64,000 bases of DNA from Asparagopsis taxiformis. Taxonomy: Eukaryota; Rhodophyta; Florideophyceae; Bonnemaisoniales; Bonnemaisoniaceae. The position numbers and the translations under genes are program-made. Shown here piece by piece: positions 31,301 through 42,275 of this stretch. The notes below the pieces were generated by a model. The model was not told where the DNA came from, ran no database searches, and saw nothing but the letters and a program-made list of their open reading frames with translations. Where the stretch lies: NCBI GenBank assembly GCA_030407315.1, contig JALQPE010000718.1, positions 1 to 64,000 of the forward strand, given 5' to 3'. The first letter of the stretch is position 1. Each line of letters begins with the position of its first letter.

Positions 31301-32275
31301 ATACCGGGTATTATTTTGGGTGTGGCCAGCCCAAGTGCAGCAATTCTATTGGCTGTCATGAACGCAGCGGCAGCCAATGGAATTGCTGCACCTGGGCTTT
31401 GCCATACCAAAATAATACCGGGTATTATTTTGGGTGTGGCCAGCCCAAGTGCAGCTCTGCTATTGGCTGTCATGAACACAGCGGCAGCCAATAGAATTGC
31501 TGCACCTGGGCTTTGCCATGCCAAAATAATACCGGGTATTATTTTGGGTGTGGCCAGCCCAAGTGCAGCTCTGCTATTGGCTGTCATGAACGCAGCGGCA
31601 GCCAATGGAATTGCTGCACCTGGGCTTTGCCATACCAAAATAATACCGGGTATTATTTCGGGTGTGGCCAGCCCAAGTGCAGCTCTGCCATTGGCTGTCA
31701 TGAACGCAGCGGCAGCCAATGGAATTGCTGCACCTGGGCTTTGCCATGCCAAAATAATACCGGGTATTATTTTGGGTGTGGCCAGCCCAAGTGCAGCTCT
31801 GCTATTGGCTGTCATGAACGCAGCGGCAGCCAATGGAATTGCTGCACCTGGGCTTTGCCATACCAAAATAATACCGGGTATTATTTTGGGTGTGGCCAGC
31901 CCAAGTGCAGCTCTGCTATTGGCTGTCATGAACGCAGCGGCAGCCAATGGAATTGCTGCACCTGGGCTTTGCCATGCCAAAATAATACCGGGTATTATTT
32001 TGGGTGTGGCCAGCCCAAGTGCAGCTCTGCTATTGGCTGTCATGAACGCAGCGGCAGCCAATGGAATTGCTGCACCTGGGCTTTGCCATGCCAAAATAAT
32101 ACCGGGTATTATTTTGGGTGTGGCCAGCCCAAGTGCAGCTCTGCCATTGGCTGTCATGAACGCAGCGGCAGCCAATGGAATTGCTGCACCTGGGCTTTGC
32201 CATGCCAAAATAATACCGGGTATTATTTTGGGTGTGGCCAGCCCAAGTGCAGCTCTGCCATTGGCTGCCAGGTTT
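28385..32275. repeat. Satellite, 34 x 114 bp, with six-unit higher-order repeat
   Basis: 34 palindrome centres are spaced exactly 114 bp apart (first AAAATAAT at 28445, last at 32207). Each unit is a three-layer dyad: GCCAATGG, 6 bases, TGCACCTGG, 15 bases, AATAATACC, G, then the mirror image with 15- and 6-base spacers and CCAAGTGCA. Variant bases (GCCATTGG or GCTATTGG; AATTCTATTGG; AACGCAGC or AACACAGC; TTTCGGG or TTTTGGG; CATACC or CATGCC) recur in a six-unit cycle (684 bp) over units 4-25, with a four-unit step near the right end. Since 114 is divisible by three, both strands stay open for over 1,260 codons. I treat that as a by-product of repetition. Confidence 0.95.
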
Positions 32276-32280
32276 GCATC

Positions 32281-32598
32281 TCAACTACAGTTAGTATACT
32301 AAGAAGAACAATTCAAGACCTTGGTTACTCGAGTGATGTGGAATTGTGGCAGTCTTGCAAAACTGTGCCATGCATGTAGGAAAGGAAAAGAGATCAGTCT
32401 GTACGATGTAAGGTGTAGAAGCTATGCGGGGTGAGAGGTAGAGGAACTCTAATAGTGCAGTAGACTGACCGTGCTAATATTTTCAAAGTCGTGAATAGGA
32501 GTAGATTTAGTTGTGGTAAAGGAAGTATACTACCGAAGCTAGCTTAGGATTGGCAGATGCTGCCTGTAGAGGGAGAGGCAAAGCAGTATTCTTGCAGA
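32281..32598. other. Spacer 3' of the eraser; no gene recognised
   Basis: About 320 bp between the satellite and the stop codon of the dioxygenase gene. It probably includes that gene's 3' untranslated region. Confidence 0.35.
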
Positions 32599-35577
32599 TT
32601 ATCGCGCACTAGGTGCATCCCAGTAGTTGACTGTTTCGATAGCATCCGCCAATTCTTCTTCGTCACTTAAAAGGTAGAGATGAGAACGAACCGGAAGACC
32701 ATATGTTAGGCGATTTTCCGCTGAACTACTGAATCCCTTGCCTCCATGGTAGAAGTCACCACGACCGATGAAGAGAGAATACGGTGGCACGTAGATGTCC
32801 ATAACAGGCGTCTTGTACTTCTCAGCGTCTGCACGCGTCAAACAGACGTGGCTGAAATACGCTCCACGAAGCCAGAACCCATCAGCCGCGCTTGCCATCA
32901 GAAAGTACGATCTTCCAGGTGGGAAATCGGAATCATTGATGACCACCGGTAGGTCTGTGTGCAAGTCTTGATCTGGAGCACCATCAGAGGTCAGCAAAAG
33001 ACGTAAACCGGTTTTAGGAAAGGCCACAGGCTCATGGATTCCTAGGCCCAAGTACATTAGCTCGGCACAGATTGCTTTGCCGACCTCGAGAATCATCTTG
33101 TTCTTGAATTGATGTTCATCCATCTGCTCGAGATCGTCGCAAATCTTCTTCCTTGAGATAGAGAACCTTCCCAAACGAGAGGCCTGTTGCTCTGCTGTTA
33201 CCTCACCCTTGTTTCGAATCTGATGCCAGGGATCATTGGAACTGTCTTCAGCAGAAGAATGAACAGGTTTGAACTTCTGGGCGTAGAACGTGAACAGTTC
33301 ATGTGCTGCGTTGCCCACAGTCGAAGAACGGAAGATACCACTGAGTACATGGGCACCCAAGAGATTGAGAGTTGACCTAGCTGTTGCAAAGAACTTCTCT
33401 GCACAGCAAGCTGGACCACTGCACGCTATACAATTCATATCGGCAGCAGCTGCACTCAAAATCTCCTGTCGGATTGTTTCGTACAGCTTGCTGTCGATAT
33501 AGTACTTGACCCTAGAGTCTGACGGTATGGTGTTCGGGAGAATATCCATAATCCGTTCATCGACTACCCTGTCGGGGAGGGGATTTTCCTGCTCATCGCT
33601 GAACAATGGAATCTCCTCGGTTGAACGTTTCACCGTACGGTTAGCTTCCAGTCTTCCGCGCTTCGGAAGGGGCTCTTCGGACTCTTCTTCTACCTCCGAC
33701 TCTGCCTGACTGTCGCCGCCAACCCGTAGACTCTCCGTTCTCTGCCGTTTCGACCTGCGAAGTGTCTCGACTGGCTCATTCACCGCAAGCGGTGGTGCAT
33801 TGAGAGGGAGACGGAGGAGAACAGATCCCAATTGCTTCTCAGAACCTGCCACAGTGGCATCAGGGGTTCCTTGAGCCTGCTCAACTGCAGGAACGGAAGT
33901 GGCAGGAGCAGGAGGGGTAGCAGGAGGGGTGGAAGGGGCGGGAACGGAAGCGGCAGGAGGAGGGGTAGCAGGAGGGGTGGAAGGGGCGGGAACGGAAGTG
34001 GCAGGAGGAGGAGGGGTAGTAGGAGCAGGAGTAGAAGGGGTAGAAGGGGTAGAAGGGGTAGAAGGGGTAGAAGGGGTAGAAGGAGTAGAAGGGGTAGAAT
34101 GAGCACGAGGAGCAGGAGGGGTAGAAGGAGCAGGAGGGGTAGAAGGGGCAGGAGGAGTAGGACCAGAACGGGTAGAAGGGGTAGAAGGCTCATCTGATTG
34201 GGGCGTAGATGGCTTCGGCGCATCTTCAGATGGCTGTTCATTGTGAACAATGACCCTTTGGTCTTCTTCCATGTCCACAACGCCCGTGGAAAAGCGAAGC
34301 TGCTCATACATTTCGTCGGAGACGAGAGCATGCTTCGTACCGCTGTTATCGTCGGTATTGAAGTGCAGGAGGGTCTCCGCGATACTGTTCGCAATAACAG
34401 TCTCCTTTCCTGACCCAGTGTTCTTGAGCTCGGAGTAGAAATGGTCGAGCGGAGGCTCCATCATTTTGTGAGCAGCAACCGGCTCGGACATCTTGAACAC
34501 TTCAATCAAAACACGAACGAAAGGATTACCAAATCCTCTTGTCGTCCTACTCAACTGACGCAGATCTCGCATGCGTGTCCAGAGAGCTGTTATGAGCAAG
34601 ATGAACCTTTGCTGATACTCCGAGCCGCGACGGAAGTCTGCCATGAAAACGAGATCCATGTTGCAGCCATACATGTCTACGGACTGCTTGAAGACATCGT
34701 CGTTGATGTCACGGCCTTCTTTAACGGCCCTTTCCTGTTCCGCAGCGAGAATTTCCTTGGTGAACATGCTCGGTACGGAACTCCAGAACTCAAGCGCTTT
34801 GTTGTTCACAGTCCGGAAGCCTTTCGCAGCAGTCACGTGCTTGTTGATGGCTTGGTAGCCCAGTTTCGATATCGACAACTGGCTGTCCATGATGACCTGA
34901 ATGCACTTCCGATTCGGTTCACCCAACATGTCCTTGGTCGTGAGCAGTTGGACCACAGAACACACTCGGTCTGCCAAAGAAACAAGGGCAACATCATGCG
35001 TGAGTGTGTTTGCTTGAATGGACAGCCCGAGTACTTCAAAAGGTGTGAAGTACTCATCGGAAACTTCTTCTGTCCCTGGGCGCCTGATCAAAGCCACATC
35101 GATGTTCCTGAATGACGCAGCATACGGATGTTGCCCTTCCGGGTCTTCACGAATGCACTTCTGGAGAGCCGCAACGCGATGGCCACCATCGATGTAGAAC
35201 GTTTGAAGGGTGGGGGTTGTGCTGCCTTCACTGGGAAGGAGCATTTTGCAGGCAAGGATTCGGGAGATTGAGGAGGTGAATCCTTCCCTCAGGAACTTCT
35301 CCTTCAGCTCAAGCACTCTCCCTTCCCTAATATGACGAGAGAATAGGGGGGGTCTGTGCAAATCCAAGGGAGACAGCCTGTGGTCAGCTTTGGGACAGTC
35401 TGACAACTGAACCTCGGCGGTGACAGAGTTATCGTGACCAGGGCTGCGAGAAGGGGCGCGAGAGCGAGAAGGGGCGCGAGAGCGAGAAGGGGCGCGAGAG
35501 CGAGCGGAGGCCCGACCGCGAGTCGAAGCGCGAGCAGGGGCGGGGGCAGAGGGTTTGGAGCGAGTGCGAGGAGCCAT
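32599..35577 (-). CDS. ParB-like/2OG-Fe(II) dioxygenase fusion 'eraser'
   Basis: A 992-residue intronless protein. A basic start (Ser/Arg/Ala repeats, RSRAPSRSRAPSRS) leads to a ParB-like domain (about 70-175) with FYIDGGHRVAALQKC. A helical region follows with VTAAKGFRTVNNKALEFWSSVP, conserved in the other erasers. A Ser/Thr-Pro linker (about 455-585) then precedes the dioxygenase domain: DEQENPLPDRVVDERI, FPKTGLRLLLTSDGAPDQ, iron ligands His873 and Asp875 in DLHTDLP, YFSHVCLT, distal His944 in GDFYHGGKGF, and Arg964 in YGLPVRSHLYL for 2-oxoglutarate. All key residues are present, so it is probably active. The expected reaction is oxidation of a methyl group on DNA or protein. The substrate cannot be read from the sequence. 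It sits between the 114-bp and 117-bp dyad satellites and points towards the writer at 24751. The ATG at 35577 opens a clean basic N terminus. Confidence 0.88.
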   Translation of the reverse strand: MAPRTRSKPSAPAPARASTRGRASARSRAPSRSRAPSRSRAPSRSPGHDNSVTAEVQLSDCPKADHRLSPLDLHRPPLFSRHIREGRVLELKEKFLREGFTSSISRILACKMLLPSEGSTTPTLQTFYIDGGHRVAALQKCIREDPEGQHPYAASFRNIDVALIRRPGTEEVSDEYFTPFEVLGLSIQANTLTHDVALVSLADRVCSVVQLLTTKDMLGEPNRKCIQVIMDSQLSISKLGYQAINKHVTAAKGFRTVNNKALEFWSSVPSMFTKEILAAEQERAVKEGRDINDDVFKQSVDMYGCNMDLVFMADFRRGSEYQQRFILLITALWTRMRDLRQLSRTTRGFGNPFVRVLIEVFKMSEPVAAHKMMEPPLDHFYSELKNTGSGKETVIANSIAETLLHFNTDDNSGTKHALVSDEMYEQLRFSTGVVDMEEDQRVIVHNEQPSEDAPKPSTPQSDEPSTPSTRSGPTPPAPSTPPAPSTPPAPRAHSTPSTPSTPSTPSTPSTPSTPSTPAPTTPPPPATSVPAPSTPPATPPPAASVPAPSTPPATPPAPATSVPAVEQAQGTPDATVAGSEKQLGSVLLRLPLNAPPLAVNEPVETLRRSKRQRTESLRVGGDSQAESEVEEESEEPLPKRGRLEANRTVKRSTEEIPLFSDEQENPLPDRVVDERIMDILPNTIPSDSRVKYYIDSKLYETIRQEILSAAAADMNCIACSGPACCAEKFFATARSTLNLLGAHVLSGIFRSSTVGNAAHELFTFYAQKFKPVHSSAEDSSNDPWHQIRNKGEVTAEQQASRLGRFSISRKKICDDLEQMDEHQFKNKMILEVGKAICAELMYLGLGIHEPVAFPKTGLRLLLTSDGAPDQDLHTDLPVVINDSDFPPGRSYFLMASAADGFWLRGAYFSHVCLTRADAEKYKTPVMDIYVPPYSLFIGRGDFYHGGKGFSSSAENRLTYGLPVRSHLYLLSDEEELADAIETVNYWDAPSAR

Positions 35578-36008
35578 TGAAGGATGATGGAAAGCAGGAA
35601 TGGAGAGAAGCTTGATTGAGTGTACGACCCCGATAACGACGATACAGAGACGATTAAGATAGATTTATTTCGCTACTGCAGTCTGATAAAGGATCAAACG
35701 TGAACAATCCGTTTCAACTCTGATTTCAATTTTTTGTTTATTTCTAGACCACTTGACTCAGATCAAGAGTAATACTCGAAATTCAGTTAATTTCTGCGGC
35801 CAAATACAATCGCTATACGACGAGTTCACACTCAAAGTGGCTAAACAGGTACGAGTTGGTCATGGTGATTACCCCAAAACCACTCAAGTAATAACTACAT
35901 AATGCTGAAGTCACATACTTCCCAGCATTTTGCACCAACTCGTGGAGCTGATGCGTACATACCAAATGCATCTGTATTCAACATGAACCACGAATAAGTG
36001 GGCTTCGG
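35578..36008. promoter_or_regulatory. Probable 5' region of the eraser gene
   Basis: 430 bp between the eraser start codon and the 117-bp satellite. It should contain the eraser promoter. It is AT-rich around 35640-35820, with no element I can identify. Confidence 0.35.
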
Positions 36009-37450
36009 CCAATGAGTGCACTGCACCTGGCTTGAGAAACTAGGAATAATACCCGGTATTATTTTGGCCTCCCAAACGCCAGGTGCACCAACGCCATTGG
36101 CCGGTGGTAGTTTGGACAACCTCGGCCAATGGGGTTGGTGCACTTGGTCTATACCGACCCAAAATAATACCGGGTATTATTTTGGCCTCCCAAACGCCAG
36201 GTGCACCAACGCCATTGGCCGAGGGTATCCGGCTACCACCGGCCAATGGGGTTGGTGCACTTGGTCTATATCGACCCAAAATAATACCGGGTATTATTTT
36301 GGCCTCCCAAAAGCCAGGTGCACCAACGCCATTGGCCGGTGGTAGTTTGGACAACCTCGGCCAATGGGGTTGGTGCACTTGGTCTATACCGACCCAAAAT
36401 AATACCGGGTATTATTTTGGCCTCCCAAACGCCAGGTGCACCAACGCCATTGGCCGAGGGTATCCGGCTACCACCGGCCAATGGGGTTGGTGCACTTGGT
36501 CTATACCGACCCAAAATAATACCGGGTATTATTTTGGCCTCCCAAACGCCAGGTGCACCAACGCCATTGGCCGAGGGTATCCGGCTACCACCGGCCAATG
36601 GGGTTGGTGCACTTGGTCTATACCGACCCAAAATAATACCGGGTATTATTTTGGCCTCCCAAACGCCAGGTGCACCAACGCCATTGGCCGAGGGTATCCG
36701 GCTACCACCGGCCAATGGGGTTGGTGCACTTGGTCTATATCGACCCAAAATAATACCGGGTATTATTTTGGCCTCCCAAAAGCCAGGTGTACCAACGCCA
36801 TTGGCCGGTGGTAGTTTGGACAACCTCGGCCAATGGGGTTGGTGCACTTGGTCTATACCGACCCAAAATAATACCGGGTATTATTTTGGCCTCCCAAACG
36901 CCAGGTGCACCAACGCCATTGGCCGAGGGTATCCGGCTACCACCGGCCAATGGGGTTGGTGCACTTGGTCTATACCGACCCAAAATAATACCGGGTATTA
37001 TTTTGGCCTCCCAAACGCCAGGTGCACCAACGCCATTGGCCGAGGGTATCCGGCTACCACCGGCCAATGGGTTGGTGCACTTGGTCTATATCGACCCAAA
37101 ATAATACCGGGTATTATTTTGGCCTCCCAAAAGCCAGGTGTACCAACGCCATTGGCCGGTGGTAGTTTGGACAACCTCGGCCAATGGGGTTGGTGCACTT
37201 GGTCTATACCGACCCAAAATAATACCGGGTATTATTTTGGCCTCCCAAACGCCAGGTGCACCAACGCCATTGGCCGAGGGTATCCGGCTACCACCGGCCA
37301 ATGGGGTTAGTGCACTTGGTCTATACCGACCCAAAATAATACCGGGTATTATTTTGGCCTCCCAAAAGCCAGGTGCACCAACGCCATTGGCTGAGGTTAT
37401 CCGGAGTACCCCCAGGCAATGGGGTTGGTGCACTTGGTCTACACCCACCC
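36009..37450. repeat. Satellite, about 12 x 117-118 bp, same dyad layout
   Basis: Twelve AATAATACC-S-GGTATTATT centres run from about 36055 to 37340 at 117-118 bp, with a decayed thirteenth edge near 37455 (TATACCCGGCC). Each unit reads GCCAATGG, 6 bases, TGCACTTGG, 15 bases, AATAATACC, G, then GGTATTATT, 15 bases, CCAGGTGCA, 6 bases, CCATTGGC. These are the same motifs and spacings as in the 114-bp satellite, with unrelated spacer sequence. Two inter-dyad variants alternate: GGTGGTAGTTTGGACAACCT, and GAGGGTATCCGGCTACCACC. Confidence 0.95.
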
Positions 37451-37775
37451 AACTTTATACCCGGCCAGACTCCTGTTCTCAGGAACTGAAAATTTTACCG
37501 GGGATAGTAAACGATGTATTATAATACCAGGTTTTACTATCTGCTATCGTTTCTCGCATCTAATGAAGAGGTTTAGAATTTGCAGCTCTTGTAGCTAGAG
37601 CTTTCTGTGGAGAATAGCTTTCTGCATGTGGTGTTTGTTACATTTGTGAAGTTGATCTGACTATATAAAGAATCCATGCAGTATCTCTTTTATCATGTTC
37701 TATTGGAATTGTGTTTATTACTCTACGGATTCATACCCAACTAAGGCTTCAACACGGCTGGACAGATGCCCTTCA
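37451..37775. other. Spacer; no gene recognised
   Basis: About 325 bp between the satellite and the 3' end of the next eraser. Nothing recognisable apart from a decayed half-site (TTTATACCCGG) at the left edge. Confidence 0.35.
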
Positions 37776-40700
37776 TCACTTCAATTTCGAATTGCCCTCC
37801 CAATGTCCAACGACATATTCTCCTTCTTCACTTTGATGCTGCTCAGTTTTGAGGAATATGTGAGATCGGATCGGGAACTTGTATTGAAGACCCTTATTGC
37901 TCTCAAATCCTTCCTCGTGGTGATAAACATCCCCTCGGCAGACAAGAACAGAATATGGTGGTACTTCACACCTCTTCATTGGAACTCTGTATAACTCTCT
38001 GTTGGGATGGGATAAACAGACATGACTGTAGGGTGCAAGCACGAGGCCGAATCCATCTGCGCCGCTTGACATCATGAAGTAGGATGGCGGAGAAGGGGGA
38101 CTGTTAACTTCATCGATTCCCACTTCATAGTCTGTATGTCCAGCACGAGGTTTAGTCCGCTCTCCAGTCAGCACTAAAGTAGTTCCAGTGCTGGGGAAGG
38201 CCATCGGGTCCTTCCCACTAGTCCTCAATTCCAAACATTCCGCACAAATACCTAGACCGAGCTCAACAATCATCTTCTTCCGATAGAGATTATTATTGTT
38301 ATCCTCGAGGTCATCACATAAGCTCTTCCGCTTTGTTATAAAGATTCCTCTGCCCTTCTCACCTTCTTCATCAGAGTTTTTCCCATCCATCATAGCCATG
38401 CACCACGGTGTCCAGTCCGGATCTCTGCGGGTGTCACCGGATTCAGAGTTCTTCTTGGCATCCTCGAGACGTTCCTCAAACAACGCAGAAAAATGAAGGA
38501 GCAGTTCGTGGATCGCATCTGCAGTAGTAGAAGACTTGAATATTCCGTCCAGAATTGTAAACCCAACCAAGTCTATTTCATTTCGTTTCTCTCGGAAATA
38601 AGCCCTCGAGAGAAACTCAGCGGAAACATTTTGTGCCGAATAGGCACTCGCTGCTGCTTCAGCGACCTCGGCTCGAAGCGTATCGACCAGTTTCCCATTC
38701 ACATAGTATTTCACTCGACTGTCGGGATGAATGATAACAGGCAGTTTCGCTTCTATACCTTCCTCCACATCTTTGTCAGGGACATCATTTTGTTGCCTGT
38801 CCGAATACTGACCTCCTTGAACCGCGTGGACTGCAGCGTCTTTGCCGGATTGCAAATTTGCGTCTTCACGCATCTTTTGCTTCTTCTTCTGCCGCGGCCT
38901 GCTGGTATCCTCTCCCACCAGGTCAATAACCTCTTGAGGGGTGACATCCACCAATTTCCGTTTGGATCGTAGAATCATTGGCGGCGTCTCCGTATTCCTC
39001 GGCTTTGCCTTTAAGGGCACGAAACCACTGCTGTGCTTGGCTGTCATCAACTTCCTAGGCGTAGAACTGGTAACAGGTGTTTCCGTGTCCTCCAGCTCAG
39101 GTAAAACAGGTAGGCCGACATCCGCTGTAGATAACATAGCGTCTCCAGTGCCATCACCCTGATTTCGTACACCTTTCATCGGGTCCTCCGTTGTCCTTCC
39201 AGAAGAATGTTCGGGACATTCTTCGCGGACATCTTTCGTTCCAGACCCATCGCTCTTCCTAGATTCAGGACCTCCTTCACCATCTCGACCAGTTCTTGGA
39301 TGACCAACTGACATATTCGCCGGCGACTTTCCACCCTGCTCTGGTCTGAGCGTGGCACTTCCGGCTGCCACTGGGCTAGGTGATTGTTGCAGGTCATTTT
39401 CATCACCGTGGTCATTTCTTCCTCGATTTGCACCAGCTGGTTCAAGCTCTGGAGTTCCTACGTTCTTCTGCAACACATCCCCAACTTCACAATCTCCAGG
39501 TTTCGAAGAATTGTTCTCGGTAGGCGCAGTAGGCACTGCGCGGTCCGTTGTAACCTGCTTTGCGCTTTCGGAATCTGCCGCTTTCCCTGTCGCCTCTTCA
39601 CCAACCTGTGTTGCAGCACCGACCTCAGCGTTAACACGATCCGATATTTCCAGACTGCCCTGTGTCTGCTGTTGGGTAAGTACATTTGGACTCTGTACCA
39701 CGTCCGAGCGATCAATGGCAGCATTTGAAGTATCACCATACGATGCGGATTGTTGTCGTGGTTGAGGTGCAGTATTCCCTTCCAAGGATTTTCGCCTAGT
39801 CCGCCTTTCCTGCACACCTATTTCAGGCGCGACGGAATGGTCGAGAGAGTCATCCGATAGAATTGGGCCGTTGAAAACCACATAACGGATTTCTTTCATC
39901 ATAGACCGCGTCAATGCTGCACGTATACCTCTCCCAGTTGGTGCGTCGGAAGGATAGAAATCTTTGAGGACAGTCAAAATGCGATATCGTATGGTTTTTC
40001 GTGTTCGTCCACCTGGCTCCGGTACTTCATGTAACTTCCTGAAACATGGATGAGGTGAGGAATGCCAGGAGTTTTCTTTTCTTTCCGTACAGCTTTCTCA
40101 AGTATGTCATATATTTCACACATGCTGTAGCACCACTTTTGCGCGCATGTCTTTAGACTTATACCACCATCTCCTTTCCTACGTTTCCACATCGTCCACA
40201 TTGCAGTGAGCTCTAGAATGACAAGTTTGGTGTCCACCGAAGCTTTTCGAAACGCAGAAGCGAATAGGACGTCCACAGTGCATCCCTGCATATTCTTCGA
40301 GTCTGGCGGACTAGTTTCAGTTGCAAATCGACTTGGGATAGCTGACCAATGTTCGAACGCCGGGTTATTTACGTCTCCGAAGCCCTGCGCAATCGAAACG
40401 TACTTCATCATGATTCCTTCCTGACAACCTGGAATGACCTTGTTCTCGACTACAACTTTTGTGCACACATTTACCTTCGCCTTCATCAAGCCCTTCATCA
40501 TCATGAACTTCATGACCGTACAGACGTGGTCAGCAATAGAAACTTCTATCACGTCATGAGTCTTTTCGTTCAGCTTCTGCGATATTCGCATCACTTCAAG
40601 AGGATGAAACATTTCACGGGTTCCAGGTGGTCGGATGAAGTCAACGCTAATGCTCCTCAGTCTCCATCGATCAGCAACTGTCGGTTTGTTTTCCACAATC

Positions 40701-41305
40701 GACTGCAAAGCGCTGATACGATGACCTCCATCAATGCACTGCAGTTTCTTCCGTCCGTCTGACCCCATTGTTTCACAGATGGTCATTCGGGTGCCAGTTT
40801 CCAGAAACCCCTCGGTAGATATTTTGCTGACCAGATCGCGCACTCTGGCCTCCTGCACAAGACGAGAAGTTGATTCCGGTTTGGCAACATCTAGCGGATT
40901 GATCATTTTAGGTTCAGTCCTGCATTCGACAATGTTGATGTCAATCCCCATCACAGACTCTTCTGATGCTTCCATGCCAGCAGGACTCCCCTCGCCTTCA
41001 CGGACGTTAGACCTCTCCCTGTTTTTCGATTTCACCGTCCCAGGAGTAGATGGAAAGCGTAGAGTGTTTTTCCCAGATGGTGATATATCACCAAGGGTTT
41101 TTGCTGCCTCTATCATGGCAGCGTCTGCTCCCTGAATGGGTGTCTGGCTATCTGCCGTCTCCCTTCCCGCTGCAGACGGAGTCCCTCCATCACCAGAACC
41201 TCCGGAGGGTGTTTTATCACCGCCTACCGTCGTTGCAAGTCTCTCTGCAACGCTTTCGACGGTATCCTTTGGTTCCGCAGCGCGCTCAGTGTCGCTTCCG
41301 GCCAT
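37776..41305 (-). CDS. ParB-like/dioxygenase 'eraser', one frameshift at about 39975
   Basis: Two minus-strand frames read as one gene of about 1,175 residues. The first (41305 to 39974) has a charged start, a ParB-like domain with CIDGGHRISALQSI, DHVCTVMKFMM, and the helical motif VSIAQGFGDVNNPAFEHWSAIP shared with the other erasers. It ends four bases inside the second frame, at a TTTTGA next to a T-run. The second frame (37776 upstream to at least 39977, no ATG at its edge) has a long Ser/Glu/Asp linker and the dioxygenase domain: FPSTGTTLVLTGERTKPR, His and Asp ligands in AGHTDYEV (codons at 38136-38138 and 38130-38132), YSHVCLSHP, distal His in GDVYHHEEGF, and FPIRSHIFL. The absence of a natural start and the matching homology on both sides favour a one-base indel (mutation or sequencing error) over two genes. 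It lies between the 117-bp and 104-bp satellites. Confidence 0.82.
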
Positions 41306-41565
41306 TGCAAAGATTTGGACGCGTAGAGAAGCCGTTCAGGATGACAAAGACACCTTTTCTCTCCGACTACACGATCAAGAGATATTCCTCTTTCAAGGTG
41401 GTATTTGGCGGGAAACGATCTCCCTACACGTTTAAACGTGAAATATCAGTTATTGATTCACCTTCCACGCGCTCCAATTGTATTCGGCCATCTGTCATTC
41501 CTCGACGAAGGACTTCCCACACACAATTCCTTCGTTCCCAAAACCATCCCATTGCCATGAATCAT
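41306..41565. promoter_or_regulatory. Probable 5' region of the second eraser
   Basis: 260 bp between the start codon of the eraser and the 104-bp satellite. No element identified. Confidence 0.3.
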
Positions 41566-42275
41566 AGTACTCCACTTGTCACTGGAGCCAGAAAACTATA
41601 CCGGGTATTATTTTCCACTGCATTGGCCAGGTGCCGGCTCCCCATTGGCAGCAGACAGCAATCAGTCACAATACTCCACTTGTCACTGGAGCCAGAAAAC
41701 TATACCGGGTATTATTTTCCACTGCATTGGCCAGGTGCCGGCTCCCCATTGGCAGCAGACAGCAATCAGTCACAATACTCCACTTGTCACTGGAGCCAGA
41801 AAACTATACCGGGTATTATTTTCCACTGCATTGGCCAGGTGCCGGCTCCCCATTGGCCAGCAGACAGCCATCAGTCACAATACTCCACTTGTCACTGGAG
41901 CCAGAAAACTATACCGGGTATTATTTTCCACTGCATTGGCCAGGTGCCGGCTCCCCATTGGCAGCAGACAGCAATCAGTCACAATACTCCACTTGTCACT
42001 GGAGCCAGAAAACTATACCGGGTATTATTTTCCACTGCATTGGCCAGGTGCCGGCTCCCCATTGGCCAGCAGACAGCCATCAGTCACAATACTCCACTTG
42101 TCACTGGAGCCAGAAAACTATACCGGGTATTATTTTCCACTGCATTGGCCAGGTGCCGGCTCCCCATTGGCCAGCAGACAGCCATCAGTCACAATACTCC
42201 ACTTGTCACTGGAGCCAGAAAATTATACCGGGTATTATTTTCCACTTCATTGGCCAGGTGCCAGCTCTCCATTGG
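41566..42275. repeat. Satellite, 7 x 104-105 bp, looser version of the dyad
   Basis: Seven units have centres at about 41600, 41704, 41808, 41913, 42017, 42122 and 42227 (TATACCGGGTATTATT). The left arm is degenerate (AACTATACC). The second layer is CCACTTG and CCAGGTGCC at 14 rather than 15 bases, and the third layer is CCATTGGC on the right only. The shared motifs at nearly the same spacing link this array to the 114- and 117-bp satellites. Units differ by presence of GGCAGCAG or GGCCAGCAG. Confidence 0.93.

Noticed and set aside
28382..32302. Very long open frames on both strands across the 114-bp satellite (about 1,300 and 1,270 codons)
   Set aside because: The unit length is divisible by three and happens to lack stops in one frame of each strand, so repetition alone produces them. 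Both strands are equally open and the peptides resemble no protein.
33832..34197. Plus-strand Gly/Arg-rich and Val/Glu-rich proteins
   Set aside because: They are antisense shadows of the Ser/Thr-Pro linker of the eraser at 32599-35577.
28385..42275. CRISPR arrays
   Set aside because: The repeats are whole tandem units of 104-118 bp without unique spacers, and the context is eukaryotic with no cas genes.
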